Source of the DNA: Ophioceras dolichostomum
Taxonomy: Eukaryota; Ascomycota; Sordariomycetes; Magnaporthales; Ophioceraceae
Assembly (NCBI GenBank): GCA_003049485.1
Contig: PYST01000021.1
Span: 1 to 64,000 of the forward strand
Length of the DNA: 64,000 nucleotides
Direction of reading: 5' to 3'
The position numbers and the translations under genes are program-made. Of the stretch, positions 40,960 to 52,966 are shown piece by piece. The notes beneath the pieces are model-generated. The model was not told where the DNA came from, searched no databases, and saw nothing but the letters and a program-made list of their open reading frames with translations. Each line of letters begins with the position of its first letter. Within the stretch, counting starts at the first letter, position 1.

Positions 40960-43650
40960 ATGAAGTTCGCCGAGCAACTACGCGCGAGCATCATCCCCAA
41001 CTACCAGTGGTACTACATAGACTACCCTTCGCTCAAAGCCGAGCTCAAGCGCTCCAGCGGCCGCATTAAGAGCAAACAGACCAGCGACAGCTCGGAAGGA
41101 GAGCGAGAATGGACCGAGGAGGACGAGGGCCGCTTCGTGCGGTTGCTCGAGGCGGAGCTCGACAAGGTCCACACCAAGCAGCAGGTGAAGGCCATTGAGA
41201 TATCGCGCCGCATTGCCGTCAGCGAAAAGGAGGTTCTCGATGTCGTCAACCGTCAGAACGAGCGGGGCACAGGTCCCGGGCCCTCAGCCGAGGAGTTCGA
41301 GCTCCTCGAGGCCGACCTGAGCGACATCATTGCCGACGTTCACGACCTTGCCAAGTTCGTCCAAGTCAACTATACTGGGTTTTATAAGATAATCAAGAAG
41401 CACGACGTATGGCCATTCACTCACCCCCCGCCTTAGCATTCCTCTACCCGCTCAGGAATTTCTTCGAACGGGAGTGTTACTCCAGCAATCCAGAAATGAA
41501 CCCACCTTGCTGACTCTGGCCGAACTCTAAGAAAATGACGGGCTGGCATCTCAAACCAGTGTTCGATGGCCGACTGAAAGCCAAGCCGTTCTACAAGGAG
41601 AACTACGACGCGCAGGTGGTGAAGCTGTCCAAGCTGTACGAGCTCACCCGAACGCGCGGCAACCCGACGCAGGGCGACAGCGCCGCTGGAGGAAGCCAAG
41701 CCAACTTCGTCCGTAATACGACCAAGTACTGGGTCCATCCGGACAACGTCACCGAGCTCAAGCTCATCATCTTGAAGCATCTTCCAGTGCTCGTGTTCAA
41801 CGCGAGCAAGGAATTTGAGACCGAGGACTCGGCCATCACGTCGATATACTACGACAACCCGGACACGTGGGAGCTGTACGAAGGTCGCCTGAAGAAGACT
41901 GAGGGTGCCGAGGCTATCCGTCTCCGGTGGTACGGCGGCATGCAGAGCGAGACCATCTTCGTCGAGCGCAAGACGCACCGAGAGGACTGGACCGGCGAAA
42001 AGTCCGTCAAGGCCCGCTTCTCTGTCAAGGAGAAGAACGTGAACGCGTACATGCGCGGTGAGCTGCTGCCCGCGGCCATCTTCGAGAAAGCGCGACGCGA
42101 GGGCAAGAAATCGCTGCAGGCCATCGCCGAGGACGAGAGGCTTGCGGCCGAGATCCAATACTCGGTGCTGAGGAAGGGTTACAAGCCGGTCTGCCGCTCC
42201 TTCTACAACCGCACGGCGTTCCAGCTCCCCGCCGACGCGCGTGTGCGTATCTCGCTCGACACGGAGCTCTGCATGGTACGCGAGGACGATCTGGACGGGC
42301 GGAAGCGAGCGGGCGACAATTGGCGACGCATGGACATCGGGGTCGACTTTCCCTTTTCACAGCTTCCTCCTGAGGATATCGTTCGATTCCCGTACGCCGT
42401 GCTCGAGGTGAAGCTGCAGACACAGCTCGGACAACAACCGCCGGAGTGGGTCCGTCAGCTGATCTCGAGCCACCTGGTCGAGGCCGTTCCGAAGTTCTCC
42501 AAGTTCATCCACGGCACAGTCTGCCTATTTCCGGACCGAATCAAGCTCTTGCCATTCTGGCTACCACAGATGAACGTCGATATCAGGAAGCCGCGATCAC
42601 ACGACTTCGGAATTCGGCGACATGGTGCTAACAACTCGCTGGTGGGCACATCCGAAGACGAAGAGGATGACGATCTGGACTCGGATGATGAGGTGGAGGA
42701 CGGTGAGGAGGATCAGCAGCGCCTCAAGGATGCAGCGCGGCAGAGCGGGAACGGCGCCACCTCCGCCGCTGCAAGGGGAGCGGTCAGCAACGGGAATGGC
42801 GAGTCGTCACGACAGGGGGCCCATCTTAACGGCGGAGGACGACAACAGCACGACATGGAGGACCAGACTGTCTCCGCCCCAGCGGCCTCACCGGATGACG
42901 ACTATCCCGTATACGACTCAGACCTCGACGAAGAAGATGAACAGGACGACCATGCACGGCTAGAGGAGGCCAAGAGAGTCGGCGGCTGGCACTACTACTC
43001 GACGGTTCTATCGGTGTACTCGGCCCGTGCGGGCCATGCGGCTCTTACGGGTTTGAGGAACGCTGTGCCTCGGCCACGTGGGTCAGCTATCCCGCGAAGC
43101 GACAGGCTGCAGATGCTGTTCGGCAGCGGCGAGCTGCAGACGAGGCGCTTCAAGGCTCCTCGCGGCAAAAAAATCTACGTACCCGTCCGCGTCGAACCGA
43201 AGGTCTACTTCGCCGCGGAGCGCACGTTTCTTGGCTGGGTAAGTTACACAAAACTTCCGAAACCGCAGACATATCGGATCATACCAGGTCGCATCACATC
43301 TCTTGGCAACGGTTTTGTGGAACGACGAAAGGCTGACCCGTATTTGCTTTCGGTCCAACCTGTAGCTCGAGTTCTCTATATACGTCGGCATGATCGCTAC
43401 CACTCTGCTCAACTTCGGCGACAAGCCCAATAGCATGGCCTTTGTCGCGGCGGGCGTCTTCACCGTCTTGGCCATACTGTGCCTGCTGTACTCGGTCGGC
43501 ATATACGTCTACCGCAGCCAGGCGATTCGGACAAGGAGAGCGTCTGCTAAGTATTACGATCGGTTCGGCCCCACCGTGCTCTGCGTGGCCCTATTCGTAG
43601 CTGTTGTCTTGAACTTCAGCTTCGAGGGTCGCAGCAGGGAGTTGTTCTGA
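40960..43650 (+). CDS. VTC4: Vacuolar transporter chaperone VTC4, polyphosphate polymerase
   Basis: Three exons, 40960-41406, 41532-43238 and 43366-43650, encode 812 residues. Exon 1 is the SPX domain (MKFAEQLRASIIPNYQWYYI; the inositol-pyrophosphate-binding Lys cluster is seen as KIIKKHD). The central tunnel domain (about residues 180-500) has SIYYDNPDTWELYEGRLKK, AIRLRWYG, IFVERKTHREDW and YAVLEVKLQ with the basic and acidic residues of the polyP polymerase. An acidic disordered linker (EDEEDDDLDSDDE..) follows, then three C-terminal membrane spans. Known role: ATP-driven synthesis and translocation of polyphosphate into the vacuole with Vtc1-3. The start was chosen at MKFAEQL because the SPX fold begins there; an upstream in-frame ATG would add 33 unlike residues. 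Confidence 0.95.
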
Positions 43651-44690
43651 AAGAGGGTGAGAGAGAGAGGGAGAGGTGAGGTGAAGCAAAATTGTTGTTG
43701 GGTGAAAAACAGAATGGCTATACGAACTGTACGAACAATGTGCCTTCGAGGGCAGACAAGTGTTTACAAGGCGAGCACGATGTTCCTAATAATACCCGGC
43801 ACCCAAATTGTAATGCTAAGTAGTTCTCTTGAGCGGCTAGGTATCCGTTCTTCTTAGGTAAACTTTCCGAGCGGCGGTATCGCCAAGCTGAATCCCAAGA
43901 CTGACACTAGTGCCGGCTCCCCACCGCTAGTCTCGACTGGCCGATGCGAGGTTGATGCTGGCTTGCGCCTTGTTGGCTAGATTGCTCTTGATGCTCGCAG
44001 TTCAAACCCTTTCCAATGCAAGGATGACGAAAATGAATATGTCTCCAGTGGCCAGCCACTGCATGTCTCTCGGTGACTTGATTGGAGCATGAGTGCGCGA
44101 CGGCGAATCAACGCCGCCGCCACCACGACCACCGCCTAGAAAAGAGGCATTTTTTAGCTAACCCCCTCCGCCCAGAGAGCTGAAATGCAGGCGTAAACGC
44201 TAAGGCTTCTCAGCCAGCCCACTCCCTAAGCCCAACTCGGTTTCCCCGGATGCATGGGAAGAAACCATGTCAAGCAAAAACCTGGTGACCTCGAGATTCG
44301 TCGGTCTCCGATGAGCGGAGATCGGATCGTGAGTTCGGGGCCGATCATATGTAAGTAGGTACAACTATTTGTGGTATGCTTTTATAGTCGCCGACGGCTG
44401 ACGACGATCAGAAGTGATGAATGTCTCCGCGAGATCCACGGAGCTGGTAGAGAGATAATAAGTCTGGCTACGTCGCCTCCTCTCCTGGCCGCGTTTGTTC
44501 TATTTGATCGATCGATTCGTGATTGCACTTGTCGTCTATCTACCTTACCTGCCTGGTACTTTCCTTGTCTTTATCCGGACGACGTACAGCTCACATCCCG
44601 ATTTGAAACTTGAACACTTTTTTGGGCTCTGAGAGAAAAACGAAGAGAAAACAAAAAGAGAAGAGCGAAAGAAGAACTGGGCTCCCCAAG
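43651..44690. promoter_or_regulatory. VTC4 3' flank and promoter of cystathionine gamma-synthase
   Basis: About 1 kb with no gene seen. Immediately before the next gene is an A-rich leader (44633-44675, AGAGAAAAC-type words), common just upstream of well-translated fungal ATGs. Confidence 0.5.
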
Positions 44691-46753
44691 ATGACCGTCA
44701 CTGAGACCAACAACATCGTGGAGTTTGGCGTTGCCGTGCCTCCGGCCGGCCAGCACTCCGTGACTACCCATATCCCTGGCTGGGAGTCTGCCACCAAGAT
44801 TCGTGATGGCGACCAAGTCCTCTTCTCCCGCCTCAAGAACATGTACCCACGCTTCGCACCGTGGGGAGTCAACAGAGAGGTATGCATGGACGGCGACAGT
44901 CAGCCCAGGGGCGAGAGGAAACCGATCCCAACACGTCCAGCATGCCTTGCGTATCCTGCCCTTTTCTAGTTGGAGCCCTGATTTCAGACTAACGAGGTGT
45001 CTTTGTCTGCGGCAGATGTTCGGGGCGCTCCACAAGAGACTCGCCCTGCCGCCCACGCACATGTGCATAGCCTTCCCGTCGCCCGACGCATTCGAGATGG
45101 CGCGTCACTATGCCATGTCGCCCCATCGCGGCGAGCAGCTCAAGATTGTGGACGAATCAGAGCTCATCTTTAAGATCGTCGACGTCGCTCTCCCTTCCCC
45201 ATCAGCCACCACTTCAACGATACGGCTATACGTCGTGGGCGGCCCAATGGCCAAGGCCAAGTCGCTGATGGCCGTGTGGCAGATCCCGGGCACGGGCATG
45301 TCCACCCGACTTTCAGAGCTGCTCCTACCCCAAGTCCTGGCCAGCGCACTAGTGGAGGCGGAAGTATCTCCCGCTGCGTCCCCGTCCGAAGAGAAGGAGA
45401 AGGCGAAGACGAAGGACGGTGGCCTCCCGATGAGCCCCGCGCACTCGGCTCTGAAGGAACGCATCGTGAGCCTGCTCCAGCGCGCCCCGCTCGACCCGGC
45501 GCGGGCGGCGCTGCTGCAGCCCGAGAGGGACGTCTTCCTGTACCCGAGCGGCATGGCGGCCATCTACCGCGCGCACTGCGCCCTGACGGTGGCGCACCCC
45601 GAGAGGGCGGTGCTGGTCCTCGGCTCGATCTTCAAGAGCACGTGGCAGCTGTTCGAGGACCACGCGGGCGGTATGAAGCACTTCGGGGACTGCTCTGCCG
45701 CTAGTGGAGTGGTGGCGCGGGTCGAGGAGTGGCTGGAGGGTGAGAAGGCCGCCGACAGGGAGATCAGCTATCTTTTCGTCGAGTTTCCGAGCAACCCCAT
45801 TCTTGTGGCGGCTGATTTGTTCGGGCTGCGGAAGCTGGTGAGTAACCAACCCCCTATCTAACCCTCAAGCAGAGGGGGAGTTGGGATCCCTGACTACTCG
45901 TTCCTTCATACTAAAATCCAAGGGAACCACCGTCGTTAATGTTTAGGCCGATAGATACGCCTTCCCAATCGTGGTAGACGACACCATCGGGGGCTTCGCC
46001 AACATCGACCTCCTGCCCGTGGCCGACGTGATCGTCAGCTCGCTGACCAAGTCGTTCAGCGGCTACGCGGACGTCATGGCCGGCTCGGCCGTCGTCAACC
46101 CGGCCTACAACAACAACAACAACAACAACCTCGCCGCCACTTTCGCCTCCCAGTTCCGCAACGAGTTCTTCGAGGCGGACGCCGAGAAGCTGCTCGCGAA
46201 CAACGAGGACTATCTCGCCCGCACCATCATCCTGAACCGCAACGCCGCCGCGCTTGCCTCGCGGATCGCCTCGTCCCTCCAGTTCTCTCCTTCCACCCCT
46301 GACGTTTACGTCAACGGCAACAACGGGCACGCACACGTACACACGAACGGCAACAGCACTGCCAACAAATCACCATCCCCCGTCATCAAAGTCAACTACC
46401 CCCTCCAAAACGACACCCTCAGCCACTACACCTCCCTCCTCCGCCCCGCAACCCCCGACTTCACCCCAGGCCACGGCTGCCTCCTCTCCATCGACTTCGC
46501 GACCATGGAGCAGGCCGTGGCCTTCTACGACGGCTGCGCCTTCTTCGCGACCCCTCACCTGGGCGCCCACCGCACGCTGGCGATGCCGTTCAGCGAGATC
46601 GCGTGGGGCTGCAGCAAGCCGAGCAAGGACAGCGAGTACCACGCGTCTTACGGCGTGAGGGGGCCCCAGGTGCGCATCAGCGCGGGGCTCGAGGACGAGG
46701 AGGTGCTGCTGGGGTTGTTAGAGGATGCGCTGGCGAAGGCGAGGGCGGTGTGA
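44691..46753 (+). CDS. Cystathionine gamma-synthase (STR2 / met-7 type)
   Basis: Three exons, 44691-44879, 45016-45837 and 45947-46753, encode 605 residues. The N-terminal 200 residues are the extension typical of fungal gamma-synthases (GVAVPPAGQHSVTTHIPGW; NMYPRFAPWGVNRE). The Cys/Met-metabolism PLP fold follows: VFLYPSGMAAIYRAH, YLFVEFPSNPIL, FPIVVDDTIGGFAN and VSSLTKSFSGYADVMAGS, in which the Lys after SSLT is the predicted PLP aldimine, and YGVRGPQVRISAGLED near the end. Known role: joins cysteine with O-acyl-homoserine to give cystathionine in trans-sulfuration toward methionine. Odd points: a run of seven Asn codons after VVNPAY and a 25-residue Asn/His/Gly loop (GNNGHAHVHTNGN), both probable surface loops. 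It converges on MCM4. Confidence 0.92.
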
Positions 46754-47331
46754 GGAGGATGTCTGCTTCCTAGAGGGATGGATGGATGGATGGTGTTTAC
46801 CTAGGGCATAGCATACCTAAACTTTTCCAGAGACTTATTCTTTGGTCTTAACATAAAATTAGTAGACAACGCGGACGGCCAGTTAGAGGAACAAGCGCCG
46901 AGTTCAGTTGGGTGCTCCAGCAGTTCCATCATCAATAAGGCCAAATATTCTCCAGTGGTAGTCTGCCTGCCGCGCTTGCTCCTCCTAAGCGGCACATGCT
47001 ATATCTCTAAACAGAATTACTGAATACATGTACTCCTGCATCCATTCCCCCGTCCAACATTCCAGCCCAGCTCTTCATAAAGACATCTATCATAGCGGTC
47101 GACACACATCCTAAACCTAGCAGCAGAAAGGCAAGCATAATAGGGAAAACACCAAAAGCAAAAAACATGGATACACGGGGGAGAATTTACAGAAACATAG
47201 TGGAGAAAGACGCAGAGAAAAAAAAAGAGCAAAGCGTGAAGGCATCCATCCATCCTCTCTTCCCAAACAAATCACATCAGTCCCTCCTTTTCTCAACCTG
47301 ACCGACCGCCGTCTCAGCTTCATCTTGCGCA
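46754..47331. other. Convergent 3' region of the gamma-synthase gene and MCM4
   Basis: Contains a (GGAT)n microsatellite at 46776-46793, then A/T-richer sequence. No gene seen; frames at 46801-47332 on the minus strand have no motifs. Confidence 0.55.
46776..46793. repeat. (GGAT)n tetranucleotide microsatellite
   Basis: Four and a half perfect GGAT units directly after the cystathionine gamma-synthase stop codon. Confidence 0.9.
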
Positions 47332-50300
47332 TTACACAACAGCCGTAACCCTCCTCACCGTCTTCCTCGGCCCATCCCCACTAATAGTCACCGACCCATC
47401 CATCTCCAGCGCGCGCATGCACTCCGCGAAATCCCCCGCGTCCACCGGCACGCTAGCCCCCTCGTTGACCCTCCTCGCCACGTCCGCGAACCTGACGCTT
47501 CCTCCCCCCGCCGTCATGTCGTCCAGCAGCACCAAAACCGCGTCCTTCAAATCCTGCCTCCTCCTCCTGTCCGCCGCGCTCGTGCCCTCCGTCAGCAGGG
47601 ACATGTCGATGCGGCCCTGCGCATCCGTGGCCGCCGTCTTGAGCGCTGACTTGATCAGCCTGTAGGCCTCGCGCACGTCGGCTGCGGTGACCTCGTGGGC
47701 CAGGCGCATCTTGGCGTGCGCCTCGGACAGGCGGATCATCGACTCGAGCTGCCGCGTCGTGGCCGTGATGCGCTTCTCGGCCGCGCGCACGTCCTCGCCC
47801 AGCTTGCGCATCTCGACGTACGCGTCCACCAGCTCGCGGGAGGCCTCCTGGCTGATGGTGGGATGGACTTTCGCGCGTGCGTAGGAGATGTAGGAGGTGA
47901 GGAACTCGACGGGCTTGAAAGAAAAGGAAGAAAAGATCGAGGATGGGTTAGCAAACGGGGTGGAGTAAAAAAGGGGCAGACATGAGGATACTGCGGAAGA
48001 TCAAGGATGCGTGGAGGAGGGAGGAAGGGAGAGGGGCGTCAAAAGAAACTCACCAAGATCTCATTATTCCCGCTCGCGTTCTCAGGCGTGTCCTCCAGAT
48101 ACATAGACAGCAAATGCTTCGCCAACCGACGATCGTTCTTCTCGTCCACGCGGTCCAGTATCAGGTACACCAGGTCGAACCGCGACAGCAGCGTCGGCGG
48201 CAGGTCGATGTTCTGCGGCACGGGCAGGTCCGGGTTGTACCTGCTGCCGATCGGGTTGGCCGACGCGAGGATGCTCGTACGCGCGTTCAGCGTCGTGATG
48301 ATGCCGGCTTTGGCCACCGACACGGTCTGCTGCTCCATGACCTCGTGCAGCACCGAGCGTGTGGCGTCCGACATCTTGTCGAACTCGTCGATGCAGCACA
48401 CGCCGCCGTCCGAGAGCACGAGCGCTCCGGACTCGAGCACGAGCTGGCGCGTCTCCGGGTCTCGCGTGACGTACGCCGTGAGACCCACGGCCGAGGAGCC
48501 CTTGCCGCTCGTGTAGATGCCCCGCGGCGCGATCTTGTGCACATACTGCAGGATCTGCGACTTCGAGGTCGACGGGTCGCCGCAGAGGAGGACGTTGATG
48601 TCGCCGCGGTATTTTGGGCTGCCGCCCTTCTGGAAGGACTTGTTCATGCCGCCGAAGAGCTGCAGGAGGATGCCCTTCTTGACGTCGTCCATCTCGTAGA
48701 TCGACGGGGCGAGCGAACGGGACAAGAGCTCGTAGATGTCCGCCCGCGCCGCCGTGGCCTTGATCTTCTCCTCCTCCTCGGGCGTCACCTGGCGCGTTTC
48801 CTGCAGGTTGCTGTCGCCAGCACCGTCGCCGTCCTGCTGGTCGGCCGCGGTCTCCTCCTCATCCGCCGCGGCGAGGTCGAGCGTCGAAGGGTCGACGCCC
48901 ATTCGCTTGTTGTCGACCTTCTGGATGTGCAGCACGTCGACGTAGGTCTTGTGCACGGCCTTGACGGACCGCTGGCGCGGGTTGACGCGAACGGGCATGA
49001 CGCGGAAGATGCCCGTCAGCTGGACGCGGTCGCCCGCCTTGCAGAAGTCCACGAGCTCGTTGTACGCGCAGACCGAGACGGCGTGCGGGGTCTGGCCCGC
49101 TGGCACCTCGTCGGGAGTCTCCTGCAGCTTGATCACCTGCTTATCCGCGAATGCGCAGCGGTTGTGCACGATCTGCATAGAGTTCTTGGACGAGCAGAGC
49201 ACCCTGGGGCACTCGGTCGGCTCCCGGATCCGGCCGCGGTCGATGCTCACGGTCACGGAGTGGTTGCAGACGCTGCACTTGAAGTGAGCGTCCTTCATGT
49301 CAGGGATGACGGGCGTAGTCCTGATGACGAGGCCCTTGACGCTGATGAGGCGGTCCATGTCGGAGGGGTTGAGGTCCCGCAGGTTCGTAGTCTTGTCGAG
49401 GCCAAATGGTCGCACGAAGTACGTCATCTGGGAGACTTGCTCCTCCAGATCGTTCACAGGGTCGGCCTGTGCCCGCGGCGTCGACGGGACGTCCCTGTCC
49501 GAGCTCGGGAAGGCCGGCTCGGAGCTCTGGGAGGCACTCGGTTGGGCTGCCCTGGCGCCAGCAGCGCTGTTCTGCGACCGCTGCTTCGCCATCTCGGCCT
49601 GGGCCAGATCGCCCATCATGTCATGCAGGGCTTGATCCATGATGGGCACCAGCTCCTGCGGGTAAGCCTGGATCTGGTGCCACAACTTGACCGTGCGGGG
49701 GTATGCCTTCATGTCGCGGATATCGATGTACAGCCGCGACGTGCCCAGAAGCAACATCGTCTCCATGGCCTCCATATACGGCCTCGACTCGGCATCTGGC
49801 AGATCGGCAGTCTCGGCCTCGGTCATGCCGTCATACCACATGCGGTATTTCTTGGTGAAGTTGCGGCAAAAGTCCTTGATAGAGGCGAAGGTGTCGTCGA
49901 TAGACAGCGTCGTGCCCCAGATAAGGCCAGTGCCGTCACCTCCCAGAGCATTAGCCTCAGAGGTACCAGGATTGACATTAGCGAACGATGGCGCATCGGA
50001 CCCAATCTCCGAAACAACCCTTCCTGACTCATCCAACACGACGCGACGTCCACTCTGAGCCCGGAGAAGGCCTTCGGGGTTGATATCGCCCCGACGGATG
50101 CTGCGGACCGAGCCGGCCCGTGAGTTGACAAAGAGACCGCTGCTCTCGCTTCGAAGGTTGTCCGAGTGCTGGGCCAGACCACGGCCAGGGCTGGAGCTGG
50201 GATCGTATCGGATTGGCGAGGACTCTGCATAGAAGGCAATGATTAGTCTTGACACGGATCGGGGAGAGGCAACAGACCGTTCGTTGCATGGGGCCTTAGG

Positions 50301-50757
50301 GTTCCTCAGGGATCCTCGGTCAACGAGCTAAAGTATCAATGAATTGCTCACCTCCAATCAGCCCGCTGGCCCTGGGTGTTCGCTCGGCATCGCTCTGGGT
50401 GTCTGTCTGTTGCCGTAGTGGAGAGCTCGGGCCCGCGTTGCCATTTGTCGTCTGGGTATTGCTCATCTGGCGCAGAGGGGAAGAAGGCGGCTGCTGCCGA
50501 CTTCCGCCGCCGTTCACAGGCGACGACTGGTAGAACATGGGACTGGAAGCCAGCTGGGACGCGCGCGGGGCCCGAGGCGTTCCTCGAATGGACGACGCTG
50601 GTTGCGCAGAGGACGGACCAGCATCGGCGCCAGCACCAGCACCAGAGCCCGAGGGGCCCGGCGCGGGGCTGCTCCGCGGCTGTGAGCTTCGCGTGTTGCG
50701 GCTTGGGGTTGCCGACTGCGAATTTCTCGTCGACCGACGGCCGGCGGGAGAAGACAT
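47332..50757 (-). CDS. MCM4: DNA replication licensing factor MCM4
   Basis: Three exons, 50757-50352, 50224-48054 and 47913-47332, encode 1,052 residues. The N-terminal 160 residues are Ser/Pro/Arg-rich with many SP sites (the S/T-rich tail phosphorylated by DDK and CDK in other Mcm4 proteins). A CX2C..C..C zinc site (CSVCNHSV..CPRVLC) sits in the N-terminal OB region. The AAA+ core has GDPSTSKSQ (Walker A, about residue 685), CIDEFDKM (Walker B, about 744) and LSRFDLVYL (arginine finger, about 814), and a winged-helix region ends in the third exon (RITATTRQLESMIRLSEAHA). Known role: one of six subunits of the MCM2-7 helicase loaded at origins in G1. The final exon begins PVEFLTSYISYARAKVHP, restored after a 140-nt intron. 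MCB-like elements lie upstream. Confidence 0.96.
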
Positions 50758-51672
50758 TGTGGCGATTTGGTCGAGGCTTCCTCGTGCTGCTCGCTGTGAT
50801 CTGTCTGGTCTAGATTGATGTTACAGATTGCTGAAGGCTTGCAAGTCGAGGAAAGCAGAGAAAATGGAACACCAAAAAGTTGGCGAGTTTGAATGTGGAG
50901 TGTGGGTTGGAGAGAGGGGGAGGGATCTTCAAAGTCTGGACAACGCGGGTCCAGCCAGAGGTGAAATTAAGTCGCGTAAAGTGGTTTTTTTGAGACGCGT
51001 CCGGTTCGCGTTAAGTGGTTGCACGACCCTGGGTCCACAGTCAATTTGGTTTGGTGCCTGAGGCCTTCACCCATCTCCCGTACTGATTCTCAACTGTCGA
51101 GCTGTATTCCGCAACATCCCTCGTATGCAAAATACTCCTCCTTACTTCCCTGTCTCTGATATTCATTCTAGAGATATTATAAGGCGTTTGCTTGAATAAT
51201 GCGGTTGCTATCGAAGGGGGACCTTAAGAGCTCATGGAAGCAGAGTGTTGCGGGATGTGGCAAACTGTCGTGTATGTACCATCATCACAAAATCAATTGC
51301 AAATACGCACCGCCGCAACTAGTACGAGCAGACGAGAGCGTCAATGGGAATAGTGGGAGTTGATCGCACGCAAATGAGGTAGAGAAATAAATTCGGCGGT
51401 GCAGGAAAACAGCGAGGGAATCGTGGTATCTTGAGCAAGTCGACAAACCAAAGGTACCCTTTTGTGACCAAAGCCACAAAGCTCAGCTCTGTGTGTGGTG
51501 GGGTTGAATTTCACAGCTGTCGGTGAGCAATTGGCGGGCCGCCAGGAATTCACGACCGCACTCTGTCCACAACACACACCGAGACGGCGACGACTTCGAA
51601 CGACACAGCGAACCCCATATCCTCGCACCTCTTTCTGCCAACAATTCGTCCCCTCCTCCTAGGTCTGTAACG
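50758..51672. promoter_or_regulatory. Divergent promoter MCM4 / coatomer zeta
   Basis: 915 bp between opposed starts. The MCM4-proximal part holds a cluster of CGCG-centred MCB-like sites (listed separately). The half next to the coatomer gene shows no recognised motif. Confidence 0.6.
50943..51018. promoter_or_regulatory. Cluster of four MCB-like (ACGCGN) elements upstream of MCM4
   Basis: ACGCGG at 50943-50948, TCGCGT (= ACGCGA on the other strand) at 50972-50977, the perfect MluI box ACGCGT at 50995-51000 and TCGCGT again at 51006-51011. The second and fourth lie in a near-perfect 13-bp direct repeat (TCGCGTAAAGTGG at 50972, TCGCGTTAAGTGG at 51006). The cluster is 186-261 bp upstream of the MCM4 ATG. 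MBF-type factors bind ACGCGT and drive G1/S genes, including MCM genes, in yeasts. Confidence 0.6.
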
Positions 51673-52559
51673 ATGGCTCCAGGAATGTCCTTGGCGTCTG
51701 TGAACGCCATAATTATCCTCAGCACCGAAGATGGCTCAAGGATACTGGCCAAGTACTACAACTCGCCCCACCATGCACCGGCCGGCGCCGGGCACGGAGG
51801 TATGTACTAACGTCCCTGTGCCGCTGCTCCTTGCCCAGCTGGAGCCAGAGAGAGAATGAAAGAAAGAAAGAAAGAGACCAAGGTTGCGACTTTGCTCTGA
51901 GGAGTCGATAGCAATACTGATTCTTGCAACCTGTTATTTTGCTCGCAGCCTCTTCCTCGACTGCCCCGCCCAACCCCTACGCGGACGTCAAGGCACAGAA
52001 GTCCTTCGAGAAGGGCCTGCTAGAGAAGACGGCCAAGCAGACGGGCGACATAATCCTCTACGACAACCGGATCGTGCTGTACAAGACCGAGTCGGACGTC
52101 ATGATGTACGTCGTCGGCGGCGTGGACGAGAACGAGGTGCTGCTTTACAACGTCATACTCGCGCTTCGGGACTCTTTGGTTCTTCTCTTCAAGTGCGTTT
52201 TATATAAACCTCTCCTAACCTCTTTCTCTCTCTCCTCTCTCCTCTTATTCCTCTCCACTGTGTTGCGCATATGCTATCTGCTAGCTAACAGCAAGAACCA
52301 AACCAAACCAATCAGACAATCGGTCGACAAGCGCACGATCATCGAGAACTACGACCTCGTCTCGCTCGCCATCGACGAGATCGTCGACGACGGCATCATC
52401 CTCGAGACGGACCCTACCATCATCGTCCAGAGGGTCAGCAAGGCCCCGACCCAGGACGTCAACCTGGGGCGCATCGACCCGTTCAGCGAACAGGGCGTCA
52501 ACAACCTGGCCCAGCTCGGCAGGGCGAAGCTGACGGACTGGCTAAGGCAAGGCCTCTAA
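51673..52559 (+). CDS. RET3: Coatomer subunit zeta (COPI, RET3)
   Basis: Three exons, 51673-51799, 51949-52192 and 52316-52559, encode 204 residues. The longin-like fold reads SLASVNAIIILSTEDGSRIL, KYYNSP, then KSFEKGLLEKTAKQTGDIIL, ESDVMMYVVGGVDENEVLL, SVDKRTIIENYDLVSLAIDE and DDGIILETDPTIIVQRVS, the standard zeta-COP order. Known role: small subunit of the F-subcomplex of the COPI coat, paired with gamma-COP, for Golgi-to-ER and intra-Golgi transport. An AATAAA at 52647-52652 lies in the likely 3' UTR. Length agrees with the family (180-205). Confidence 0.95.
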
Positions 52560-52966
52560 TATGTGCGCGGGAAATGGTCGTTCGGTTCGTTCGTCGGGAA
52601 GTCTTGCCTTGGCTACCTACCAGTGTAGCCCGTGGCATGCACTTCAAATAAAGCAAGAAAAAAAAGGGTCCTACTAGAGGAGGGGGGCAAAGACGACGCA
52701 CGGGAGGGAGTTATTGGTTTGCAAAGATGCCCCAAAGTCATGATAATTGTTTCTTTTTGCACGTCTTCGTGGCAGCAATTTGCGGCCACTCCTAAAAATT
52801 TTGATGAGACTCTTTTTCTATTCCCTCCGTAGCTGCAATCTGCGCCGTGGTGATCTATCCCCTATGATGCAGTATCTATCCCACCATTATGTTGCGTCGC
52901 CAGGGGGTTTATTTCATCCTCCTCAGAGGAGGAAAACAGAGCAGAGGCCAAGGGGGTCGCCGCTGT
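52560..52966. other. Convergent 3' region of coatomer zeta and SUA5
   Basis: Holds a candidate poly(A) signal AATAAA at 52647-52652 (+). No gene seen. Confidence 0.5.

Noticed and set aside
47982..50027. A 681-codon frame on the plus strand
   Set aside because: It runs antisense to the AAA+ core of MCM4. It is Arg/His/Val-rich with no domain, the usual shadow of a GC-rich gene.
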